Shown one piece after another: positions 21,838-31,689 of a stretch of DNA of 45,838 bases. Positions within the stretch are counted from its first letter, which is position 1. Every line of letters begins with the position of its first letter. A program made the position numbers and the translations under genes. Under the pieces are notes generated by a model, which searched no databases, was not told the origin of the DNA, and was given only the letters and a program-made list of their open reading frames with translations. The stretch is taken from NCBI GenBank assembly GCA_049999765.1, contig JBNGIQ010006822.1, forward strand, positions 1 to 45,838, given 5' to 3'. This stretch comes from Phaeoceros laevis. Lineage: Eukaryota; Anthocerotophyta; Anthocerotopsida; Notothyladales.

Positions 21838-22779
21838 TCCAAGAGCTGCTACTCTTGAAATGGCAGCCCAAGAGACGGACTTTTTGACGATTATTCTGGC
21901 ACGAGGGCTGAGCAGTACAGTGGAAGTGCATTTTGATTCAGCTAAATCCACACGGGTGTAAACTAGCCAGGCTTACCTGCTGTGGATATGCTGCTGCCTC
22001 CGCTGAACGCCACAGGTTGGAAGGGTGGATATATCAGGTTGAAGGGATTCCCATGTCCTGTTCTGTTCTGTCTAGCAGCATGAGGTAATGGTCCTTCTCT
22101 CACTTGGTAGAGTACTTAGCTGCGAGCTTTAACTGGGTATCATCGTTCTCTGTTATCCGGGACTGTCAAGTTGGACGTGAGCACAATGTGCAGTGAAGGT
22201 CTGTGCCTTACGTCGCTGCTCCGACCGTCCCACCTATGTCCCTGCCAACTGCAGAGTTGAGACGGCTCACTCCTTTACAGCCCTTTTTCTCGTGACACCA
22301 GTGTTCGGCAGTAGTTGTACATCACCAAATTGTAATGTCAAAAGTCGTCATAGGACGTCTCATGGCATTTATGCGGTTATCAGCTTGTATGTGCCACCTA
22401 CGGCCAACTGACTAGAGTAGACCTTTTCTAAGAGCATACCCGATAAAACTATATGATCATAGACATTCTTTCTATGATCTTAACTTTAGGAGTTCCCTTA
22501 GTGGGGCGTGAAGGAAGCAGAAGGATATTTGCACATTGCATATTCCTCTACGTACAAGCCATACTTACTATCACAAAAACCATTTTAAATATATATTCTT
22601 TAAAAGCCATATCGAACCTAGTAGCTTAAAGCTTAACACAGCCCTAAACCCTCTAAACAAGAAATAACTTAAACACAAGTGTTTCCCTAACTTTTTAAAG
22701 TCTTCTAAATAGTCCTCTAAAAAATAGTCTCATCATAATGCATGTGACTTGCTTAGAAGGGACTTGCATAGGAGGGAAA
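21838..22779. other. WRKY 3' flank and AT-rich spacer
   Basis: No exon seen. The first few hundred bases are likely 3' UTR. From about 22430 the sequence becomes AT-rich, with a short inverted repeat (GATCATAGA / TCTATGATC at about 22456-22482) and a CCCTAAACCCT telomere-like motif near 22643. Confidence 0.4.
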
Positions 22780-23870
22780 AACATGTAACACGGTTTGCTG
22801 AATCAGGACTTCCGGCACCGAACAATCCCAACGCCTGGCATTGCTCAGCATACCCCCTGATCACGGTATTCCATGTCACTTCATTTCTTGTGTACATTGT
22901 GCGTGCATATTTACGAGGGAGGTCCTCAGTACCATGTCACCTTCATGTAGTCCTGATTTCACAATTCTACAGGCACCTACCTATTCTGAGAAGCACTGGC
23001 ACTTGCACAAGCTTTCAGGACGCAGACAGCTGTAGTTAACATGGTTTGCTAGAGTCAGGACATCCTGCCCCAGACCTGCATACAATACGACAGCCTGGGG
23101 ACCAACCCTTAGCCCACCAAACCCATTTATCATGACAGTCTATGTGACCGCATCCCTTGTCAAACTGTCAAACACCTTGCTTGCATCTTCCAACTGGCCA
23201 CACTTCGCATACATATTTAAGGGACAAGTGCCCAGGGTTAAGTCACCTTCAGGTAATTCTGGTTCCACGGGTCCTGAATACACCTGCCTAACCTCTTGTA
23301 CAGCATCAGCACTTGAACAAGCTTTGAGCCCAAGTGACCTTTCAAGGAGCAGAACTGAAAACTCTGGAGGTTTTTGGTTACTGTCTGTTAAATCAGGACA
23401 CCTTTGCATACAGTGTGACCGCCTGTGGACCGAGCCCACGACCCATTTATCATGGCAGTCCAGGTTACCGCATCCCTTGTGGACAGACTGTCAAAAACTT
23501 TGCAGGCACCTTTCAACCTATAACTGAACAGAAAGAGGCAATTGGCGATCAAGTTAACAAGGCCGAGAAACGACGACGATGCAGCACAACTTAGAAATAG
23601 CAGTATTCAGGAAACTGTGGGAAGTCCACCCCGCTTGTATCATTGCTGATAAAGCGGATCGGAACACTCTGTTTCCACTGATCAACTAGTTTGTCCCTGA
23701 ATGCAGCGGCCTGTGCTGTTACAAAGCACTTTCACTTGCCTGATTGTTATTGATAGCTATAGGCCTTCGTGCTCCATCCCTGCACACAATGGGTACAACT
23801 GGGGAGCCGGCCCATGCTCACCACACTCAGCCATCATGACCGTCCAAGTTACAGCATCCAGAAAATCTGT
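22780..23870 (-). pseudogene. Decayed PPR gene remnant(s)
   Basis: Minus-strand translation in shifting frames gives unmistakable PPR pieces with stops and shifts between them: NMYAKCGQLEDASKVFDSL with TRDAVT near 23140-23220, TRDAVTWTAMINGS near 23440-23480, VTWNTVIRGYAEQC near 22840-22885, and DAVTWTVMMAECGEHG near 23800-23860. The longest open piece (23140-23439) is 99 codons. Repeat order is disturbed, which suggests more than one decayed copy. Not expected to make a protein. Confidence 0.75.
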
Positions 23871-24222
23871 CTGTTAGAAACAACCCTTCCTGACAATAAT
23901 TGGAAGACCAAACTAATAATTGGCAGACCACCTATGCAGCCGAGCCAGAATTCTAGCCAAATTTCACCTCCAAAGGAAACGCCCACAAATGAACACGCAT
24001 TCGACACTGCGGCAGTCCATTACTGCCAGCCACAAGCATCCCCATACTAGCCTACACAGACAGACGGATGATCAACCTTCAAGTGCCATTGCTGCAGTTT
24101 CGCAAAGAACAGAGAAAAAGCTCTAATGCTGCGAATTGAAACAACAAAAATTGAATGCAGCTGGGCGGAACTCCCTAGACATGGTCGACAGAGAACAAAA
24201 TCTATGACAGCGGTATGCCAAC

Positions 24223-24367
24223 CTGATAGACATCTCATACCAACAAGACGACTTAGCGAATACCGTCCCAGCAACCCTCCGCATAACTTGAGCAGATCTA
24301 CGACATTCTCCATCAGGACGTATCTGGGCTTCCAGTGCTCCACAATGTCCATAAACACCTGAATCTG
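24223..24367 (-). pseudogene. Orphan exon fragment of a chromomethylase (CMT-type DNA methyltransferase)
   Basis: Read on the minus strand from an AG at 24368: QIQVFMDIVEHWKPRYVLM, ENVVDLLKLCGGLLGRYSL, SRLVGMR. This matches the exon of plant chromomethylases that carries methyltransferase motif VI (the ENV triad) followed by LGRYALSRLV. After LVGM the frame departs from the expected xYQ end, although TATCAG/GTTGG still looks like a fossil donor. Flanking catalytic motifs (for example the PCQ motif IV) are not found nearby. It is a single displaced exon between PPR debris and the coiled-coil gene, same orientation as both. Confidence 0.7.
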
Positions 24368-24510
24368 CTGCTTAGATGCCAACCCTTGACCTCGACTTCG
24401 ACCTCAGGTCTCAATTGACATTTTTATCATCTACTTACTGATGCAATAGCCGACTCTGGGTTTGAAACGCCACTATTGTACACCACTGTACACAACTAGC
24501 TTGCAGGAAC

Positions 24511-27500
24511 TCAGCTTTTACTGATGCTTGCCTGTGCCTTGGAGTTCTGCCGCTTCAGCTGCCCCTGTACAGGTACTGAAAGGCTCTGTACCCCACTCCT
24601 GAGCTCCACCAACGGCGACCTCTCAGATGGTCCGTTCTTAGAAAGATTTTCACACTCCGCAAGGCTCTTCATTTTGCAGTTCTCCGGCACCGGCCTCAAG
24701 CATGAGGGCTCCGTCGCATCTGCGGCCCATGCTTTTGCCACCGGATTTTGCGTGTTTAGTGAACACCCCTGGTCCTGATCAGGATTGTTTTCAGAAGGTT
24801 CCTCAACACTTTTCCTGTACGCCTCCAGTTGTTTCTGTAGACCCCGACTCTTTCTGCGCACACAGTAGGATCGATAAGGACCAAACGCCAGCAACGAAAA
24901 ATCTGCAACTCACGATACCCAGGAACGGTAGCAAATGCGCATACCTCTCCATAGCTTCCACTTCTTTTCAAGGCTGACGTTCTTCCTGCGTTATATTCAC
25001 ACGGCTCCCGGGGTTAAGTGCAACTCAAGATAAACAACTGCAATTGCGTCAGCAAAACATACTACTGCGTTGCGGTCGGCAGGGACAAACATGTAGTCAG
25101 CAGTGGGGAGACGTATCACCGGGCAAGTGAGTCACAAAGTTCCAGGTAATGGGCGTACTCCTCGGATCTCACAGCATTCACCGTCGTATGTCTCTCAGTC
25201 TCTCAGATCCAGCCTCGCCAAGATTCGTCTCACCATTATTACCTGCCTGCAGTAGGTCCGACTGTAGGCGCAATACCTCTTGCTGAAGCTGACCTATTGT
25301 GATCCGTTGAACGGACAGCTGCACCAGAGCTGTCTCCAGCGCAATTACTGGCGGCTCTGGTTCCTCTTCCTGCTTTGTTGGGCATGCTACTGCCACATAG
25401 TTTTCACTTGCAACTGCAGACAGGTCAGCACGGTCCTCTGCTTGACAATGTCTAACAGAGCCTCTTACATTTGCCGGGGCTGCTTCAGATGGGTCGGGAT
25501 CCAGGGTATCAAGTAAGCTATCACTGCTAACCAAAGTTAGATCAGCTGATCTCCGCATCTTCTTGCATTTTCGGCGCAATGCTTCCTCACTCCAGACCTC
25601 ATCACATGATTCCGGACAGATATGATTAAGGTTCAGATCATCTAAGAACCTCTTGTGTGTCGACGTCATTTGCAGATGAAGAGCTTGATTGGCTGCTCTG
25701 TTTTGCTCAAGCTGCTTAAGAACCTGCGAAAGCGTGTTCTTTCTTGCCAGGCTCTGTTCCTCAACAGGAGTTGCTTCTTGCTGCAATTGTTTGTTAGCCA
25801 TCTCCAGACTATGCTCTCGCTCTTTGCTTGCGGCAGCCTGAGCAAGAATAACATCAAGTTGCTGCATCTTGTTATGTAGATCCTTCAGTTTCCTTGCAGC
25901 TAGACTTGCATCTTGTTTTGCGTGTTCCAGGTCATCGCAGAGGCTCTCCATTTCAGTTTCCTTTTGACGATATGCTTTTTCTGCATCAGCCAGCTGCAGC
26001 TTCAGACTTTTGATTGCTCCTTCCATAGCTTCTTGCGTCTCTACTTGTACTTTCAGCTTGTGTTCTAGATCGCCCAAGACGGTATCCCTCTCCTCACAGC
26101 ATCTTCAAGGCAAACGAGCCGGCTCTTCATGGAAGACTCCTTGCTTAGCCAATCAGCTGCTCCTTTTTCCAACTCTTGCATCTTCTGGGAAAGCTTATCC
26201 AACTCCGCTTGCTTCAGCTCATCCTTCGCTAGCTGTTGTTGCAAATAGCAGTCCATCTCGATAATCTCTTCCTCCTTGCTTCTCAACTGCATTTTGAAGT
26301 CTTCAAGCTGCTGCTGCAAGTTGGCTTCTTTCCTATCTTTCTGAGCCAGACTGTTTTTGGCTTTGGATATTTCACTCGCCAAGTGCTGTACAGTCCATTC
26401 AGAGGCAGCCAGACTTTCCTCTTTATCTAGAACCAGCTGGTCAGCTTCGGATAGCTTGCCCTGCAAACTGTGAAGCTCCCCTTCAGCTGCAATAAGTCGT
26501 GCACTTTATCTCCGTTCACGATTTTCACTCGAAGCTCTTCCAACTGCACACTTCTAGTGGCTGCCTTGGCTTCTGCAGCCTCGAGATCCTTCGCCATCTC
26601 CTCGATACCAGCCCTATTTGCCCCTGCTTCTTCCACTGCTCTTGTTAGCTTGCCCTGCAGGTTTTGCACGGAAAATTGGCCATCTCCTTTGCTTCCACAA
26701 GCTGTCGGTTTTCACTAACCACAGATCTCAGTTCGTCTTCTCTGCACTCCAAGTCTTTCAAGAGTGCAGCTCTCTCAGTGCGGACTGACTCTAGCTCATT
26801 TGCACTTTCTCTGATGTGCCGGTCAAGAATTCCAAGTTTCTGTTTCCATGACTCCGTCTCTTGCTCCTTTTCCAGCTTTAGACAACGCACTTGCTCTTGC
26901 AACATCTGGACCTGTTCTGCAAGACGATCCCTACAAGGTTGATCCTTTTGCAGCTGTGCTGTGGTCTCGTCCAGGTCCTTCTTGAGATTCTCAATACACT
27001 GCTGGGCAAGGCCTAATTGTCTTGTTTGCTCGTTGACTAGGCTTTCCAAGTTGACATTAAGTTCCAGTAACCTGCATGTTTCTCCGGCTTTTTCTTCCGT
27101 TGCTGCCATGTTAGTCTCTGCTTCCTTGACAAGTTTTTCCAGTCTACACTCCAGTGACTGGACAGAGCATTCCAGAGCCTCCTTCGCAGATAGTAAGGAC
27201 TTGCATTGGTCCTTGAACCCGTTCAGTTCGGTTTCTCTGCCCTCCAGGTCTTTCAGTAGCAGGTTCTTATCGTTTTGGAGTGAGACAATCTCTTCTGCGC
27301 TATCGTTGACTTTTTTCTGGAAACTAGAGACGNNNNNNNNNNNNNNNNNNNNNNNNNNNNNNNNNNNNNNNNNNNNNNNNNNNNNNNNNNNNNNNNNNNN
27401 NNNNNNNNNNNNNNNNNNNNNNNNNNNNNNNNCAATCTCTTCTGCGCTATCGTTGACTTTTTTCTGGAAACTAGAGACGCTCTGTTCCCATCTCCGCCTC

Positions 27501-29542
27501 ATCTCCTCTTGCTCCATCACCATGCCATGTATCCTCTCTTGCAATGTTTCTACCTCTCTCAGAAGGCTATCTCTCGTGACAACTGACGTCTGCAGCTCCT
27601 GAGTAGTTCCGTCAAGCTTCAATTTCAAAGCGTGCAACCGCTGCCCAGCAAAGCACTCTCGTTCGGCTTGCTCTTTCACCAGCTTTTCCAGATCTGCGTT
27701 TCGTTGAACCAGCCTCATCATTTGGTTGTCCTTCTCCTGAGCTTCTGACCTCATGCTGTCTGTGTCCTCATTCATTCGGGCTATTCTGGCCTTCATGGAT
27801 TCCACATAAGATTCATCCATGTCTTTTGCAGCTAACAAACTCTTCATCTGGACTCGCATTTCTGTCAGTTCGGATTCTCTCACTTCTAGATCTCTCAAGA
27901 CATTAGCTCTCTCAGACTGCACCAAGTGAACGCGAGTGGCACTTTCCTCGAGCTGTTGCTCCAGACTGAGGATGCGCTCCTTCCAGCTTTGCGACAGTTG
28001 AGCATGTTCCAACCTGGTGCAACTCTCGTTCTCCTGATGCTTTTGCAACTCCATCGTCAGGTCGTTTTTGGACGAAATCGCTGTTTGCAGCTCATCGGCA
28101 GTTTTGTCGAGGTTCAACTTCAAACTCTCCAGGCCCTGCTTCGCAATGCTCTCCCGTTCTCTTAGGTCTTTCAGACATCTGGCTTGATTCGCGTACTCCT
28201 CCTCTAACCTACTTGCGACTCTGGATCTCAGACTTGTTGGTCTCCGATTCTTGAAGAAGTTTGGCCACCTTCCAAAGCTTGCAAGGAGCATTTCATCCTG
28301 TAGTTAAGGGAGGCCAGACTTCTGTTTTCATCTGTGAGACAGCTCAATCCAGCGTCCCTGCTCTCCAGGTCACTCCATAAAGCACCTCTCTCTTGTCGGA
28401 GCAGATCAATCTGACTGGCACTTTCACTTGCGCTGAAGAGTGCAGCAGTCCTCCTGGCAGCTTTGAAGGCGCTGCTCATGCTCCGTGGCAGTATGCATCT
28501 TCTCCTGCAGCGTTTCCACTTCCGACAAGAGAACATCCCTAGAGGCGATAGCCGTCCGCAGCTCCTCCACAGTGTGTTTAAGTTTGGTGTTGACATCCTG
28601 CAACTGCTGCTGGCAAACAGATTCACGGTGACGCAGGTTTTTCAGCTGTGTTCCCAAATCATCTCCTGACTGTGCAGACCGACACTTGGCCTCCTTGTCC
28701 GCGCGGTGCAACTCAGCATCCTCAGTAAGCTGATTGACCCTAGCCTGCAAAGCTTGGGCAGAACCTTCAACCATCTCCTTGGCAGCTCTAAGATGCTTGT
28801 TTTCACTCCTCAGAGCGCAGACTTGAGCGTCTTTGCTCGTCAGGTCTCTCCACAAGCCAATTCCCTCGTTGTCGAGCTCACCTATTTGACTCGCACCTTC
28901 TGCAAGCTTCTGTTGCAAACTTGCCACTCTCTGCTCCCAATTTTGGAGTCTCTGTTTCTCCTGGACGCGACAAGCATCCTGCTCTAATCTTTCCACCTCC
29001 CCAACAAGATGATCCCTACCTACTATAACGGTCTGAAATTGAGCCGCAGTTTCTTCGAGCCTCACCTTCATACTTTGAAAACGTTGCTCCGCATTAAATT
29101 CTCGTTCTTCCAGCTCCCTCACGCGCTTGCTCAAGCTAACGTTGAGCTCCCCGAGCTTGAATGCCTCCCTGTCTTTGTCCACCAAAAGTGCCAAATGGCT
29201 TTGTGCCTCCTCCGTGGCCCTGCTAAGCCTACCCTCCAATGCCTGCAAAGAGCATTCCAGCCTTTCTTTTGCAGCAACCAAGCACTTGCTTTCATCCTTG
29301 AGACTAGCCAATGCGGCATTTTCGCTTTCCAGGTGCCGGAGCATGACAGCTCTTTCTGCTGTCAGCTCATCAACCTGCTTTCTGGTTGCGCTAAGCTCTG
29401 ACTTGGGAGCAAAAGCGGCTTCTCTCCCGTTTCCGAGATCAACGTGCTGGCTCTTGTTGTCCATCTTGACTGAAGGAGGCTCCTCGTCTCCCTGCTGGCT
29501 GTGCCGCGTCGCTCCCGAGCTCAGCTCACCAGCCATTTCCAT
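24511..29542 (-). CDS. Long repetitive coiled-coil protein, frame-broken in this assembly
   Basis: Start MEMAGELSSGATRHSQQ at 29542 (first in-frame ATG). Nearly the whole 1,400-residue body is heptad coiled coil built from a degenerate repeat of about 150 residues (ERAxLLKDLExRExEL, SLLxAKExLECSVQSLE, NLESLVNEQ). No motor, kinase or membrane segment is seen. Exons end with donor 25243, a 19-nt microexon 24963-24945 (VEAMER) and last exon 24853-24511 (KSRGLQKQLEAYRK ... SKAQASISKS); these join in phase. Breaks: one missing base at about 26672-26675, 26508-26513 and 26086-26088, a 100-N gap at 27333-27432, and a 219-bp segment (28209-28427) that is shifted in frame or spliced out. The body is conserved in sense between breaks, so the gene may be intact in reality. 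A plant filament- or golgin-like scaffold is possible; the exact family is unknown. Confidence 0.7.
24945..24963 (-). other. 19-nt microexon of the coiled-coil gene
   Basis: AAGTGGAAGCTATGGAGAG is flanked by AG upstream and GTATGC downstream. It joins donor 25243 (phase 1) to acceptor 24853 (phase 2 to 0), giving LLQAEVEAMERKSRGLQKQ without a stop. Larger alternatives at this site give the wrong phase. Confidence 0.55.
27333..27432. other. Assembly gap (100 N) with duplicated 47-bp flanks
   Basis: The 47 bases left of the Ns (ending GGAAACTAGAGACG) recur exactly at their right edge (starting CAATCTCTTCTGCG). Removing the Ns and one copy keeps the coiled-coil frame open, so this is an overlap not merged by the assembler. 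Confidence 0.92.
28209..28427 (-). other. Coding-repeat segment now bounded by GT...AG: possible intronised exon part
   Basis: On the minus strand the segment starts AA/GTGAAAG at 28427 and ends AAGTAG/G at 28209. Splicing it (219 nt, divisible by three) joins CTLQRK directly to LEEEYANQARC in frame. Its content still translates, in two shifted frames, to coiled-coil repeat residues (SASQIDLLRQERGAL, DLESRD, KLLQESETNKSEIQS). It is therefore a former repeat unit that either carries three small indels or became an intron. The acceptor lacks a pyrimidine tract. Confidence 0.4.
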
Positions 29543-29824
29543 CGCTTTGCTCCTGACAACAACACGGCTGTCCGCGTGGGTGCAATGCACCTCGTCCGCC
29601 TTCGGATGACATTTCTCTGCTACTCACGGGTGCCCTGCCGGTCTCCCGCTCGTCCGTCCATACTCGAGCTTTTAAAACCCCGCTTGTCTCCCGCCCAAGC
29701 AAAGCCCTGAACGGAACTTTGTTTTGAGGCCGTTGTGTCACTATGGCAGTCACCCCGGCGTGCATTCCCCAAGATAGCGCATTCATATAGCGCCCCCACT
29801 GGTACTCCGTGGTGGCTTGAGCAA

Positions 29825-29896
29825 GCGTCTCAATCTCCGAAGTTGTAATGGCCTGACACGTACGGTTTCCTACGTGGCACGGATGAGCCATGGGTG
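29825..29896 (+). repeat. Left arm of a 72-bp inverted repeat
   Basis: Pairs with 30558-30629 on the opposite strand at 70 of 72 positions; the spacer is 661 bp. The arm contains ACACGTACGG and TACGTGGCAC words (G-box-like). It lies about 280 bp upstream of the coiled-coil gene start. Confidence 0.9.
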
Positions 29897-30557
29897 CTCG
29901 GCTGCTAGCCATGCCATCACCATGTGACATGACAAACCTGTCCGCCCTCCTGTCCCGCCTTCCCGTCCGTCCGGATGTTTCGCCCGTCCGCATGCCTTCC
30001 CCGCGCATGGTTTCAAGCGCGCGCGAGCGTGTTGCGAACCGCGCGCGCAGCAGCCCCATCCCATGCATTTCGTCACGCATGCATGGCGCCCTCACCGGAA
30101 TGTACACCCGCATGCCCATGGCCCGCGGCACTGGCCATAGGCAAGCTGGTGAAGTACCACAAAAAATCAACAATGTTCTGTCGGCAGAGAACGTTGTTTT
30201 CGCAGCGCGCGCGAGAGAAGAACTCCGTATTCAAGCCCCCTTGGTCCGGAGTAGCGCTCGGATGGGGGACTCGACTTTTTGTTGGTTCATTCTTCTTGGG
30301 TTTTGAAAGGGCCGCGTCGGCTGGCCAAGCCCTTGGGTCCTCCTGCTCTGCCTTTGGTTTTTCCTAAGGACAGCGCCTGCTGGGGGTTGGCGCATTGGGT
30401 TGGGAACTTGGGGTGTTGGGGACCTGGGGTTTGAGTAGGGATGGCGCTTGCTGCCAAACCAAGCGTACGACAGCCGTTGTAGGGGGACGGGAGTGGCGGA
30501 CGGGAAAGGTAGGATGCAAAAAGTAGTTGCGCATGACCATGGCGAGGCCATGCCCAC

Positions 30558-30629
30558 CACCCATGGCACATCCGTGCCACGTAGGAAACCGTACGTGTCA
30601 GGCCATTACAGCTTCGGAGATTGAGACGC
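30558..30629 (-). repeat. Right arm of a 72-bp inverted repeat
   Basis: Reverse complement of 29825-29896 with two mismatches. The pair delimits an 805-bp foldback unit, similar in size to a MITE. No target-site duplication could be identified with certainty. Confidence 0.9.
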
Positions 30630-30659
30630 AGGCGTGGCTTGAAGACGACTTTCACTGGG

Positions 30660-31140
30660 CTGCATCGAATTCTTGTCCCCAGCTATGCACCACTCACCAA
30701 TTACGAAATCACATCAGCCTGCATTCCCTGTTCCTCAATCTCTAAGTGGACCTGCTTTCCCAGAGGTACCCCTGCCATAGTTCCACAAGCTGGAGCAGGC
30801 CACACAGCAGAATTTTGAGGGCAGAGTCCTTCATATTGCATACCGTTATACAGACCAAGGGCCTCCTCACGCATCCGCTGCTTGGTATAACCTGCAATCG
30901 TCGGTGTCCATGTTGCAACATCTCGCTGTGGAAATCTGTCAAAAATGTTGGGAGCATCCCCTAAGCCACCGCACTTTCCAAGCATGTTCCCCAAGCACCA
31001 GCCTCCAACCAATTCATCTTAAGTTGGAGGGAGATCCTGTAGGCCACTGCACTTCGCGCACCTGTTAAGCAAGCTGGAGCCTAGAACCACGTCATCTTGA
31101 AGTCCTCGTTCTTCAAATTCTTCAAGGTGCGAATGGAGCT
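30660..31140 (-). pseudogene. PPR remnant
   Basis: On the minus strand: ELHSHLEEFEERGLQDDVV, LGSSLLNRCAKCSGLQD, an in-frame stop, then LGNMLGKCGGLGDAPNIFD, RDVATWTPTIAGYTKQRM, REEALGLYNGMQYEGL and LGKQVHLEIEEQGMQADV. These are consecutive PPR L and S motifs of the family seen at the window start, but more diverged (RCAKC, TPTIAGY). The longest open piece is 104 codons (31012-30701). It lies downstream of, and same-strand as, the PPR remnant at 31690-32480. Confidence 0.75.
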
Positions 31141-31689
31141 CCTACACCTGCTCTACCACATGCCTGCACAAGGCATAAAACTGTGAGAAAACTTCCAGGA
31201 TAGAGGCTTCTTGAACGACAACAGCTAAGCGCCTCTTGTCCCATCTCCTGCTGGACATAACCACCAAGCATACTCCAAGTCAATGGCTACCCTGAGTAAC
31301 CACTGCCTATTGCGCGTCCCCCAGTCACCAAACCCGCCGACTGACCCTCCGGTTGTGCGTGATGACGCGCTTACGTGAGGCAGGTGGTGGCACTGTTTCA
31401 GTTGGCAACTCTTCGTCTCGCTCAATGTCGACCCTGACAGCTACAGGACCCTGCCTCCAATCGATGCACTCAGTGTGCATCCTGTAATTTTAACGATGTG
31501 CCTCTTGTCAACTACTGACAATCTCGGTGGAAGAGAGGCAGCCCCTGCACATCCGCAGATTTTTTGTTACCAGTAGAGGTGTGCCTAGAGACCAAGCGAC
31601 CAAACACCAAACGTCAAAGCTAGCTTCTCAGCATGCCCACAGTTGATCTTCTTTCTCCTTCTCACGCACGGGCTTCAACACCAGCTTGG

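Noticed and set aside
22640-22660. CCCTAAACCCT telomere-like motif, considered as an interstitial telomere (also AGGGTTTAGGG near 17948)
   Set aside because: Only one and a half units; such telo-box words occur by chance and in promoters.
29526-30173. 215-codon minus-strand open frame upstream of the coiled-coil gene
   Set aside because: It overlaps the inverted-repeat arm and the gene's leader, with no recognisable motif. The arm sequence alone gives the shared MAHPCHVGNRTCQ string on both sides.
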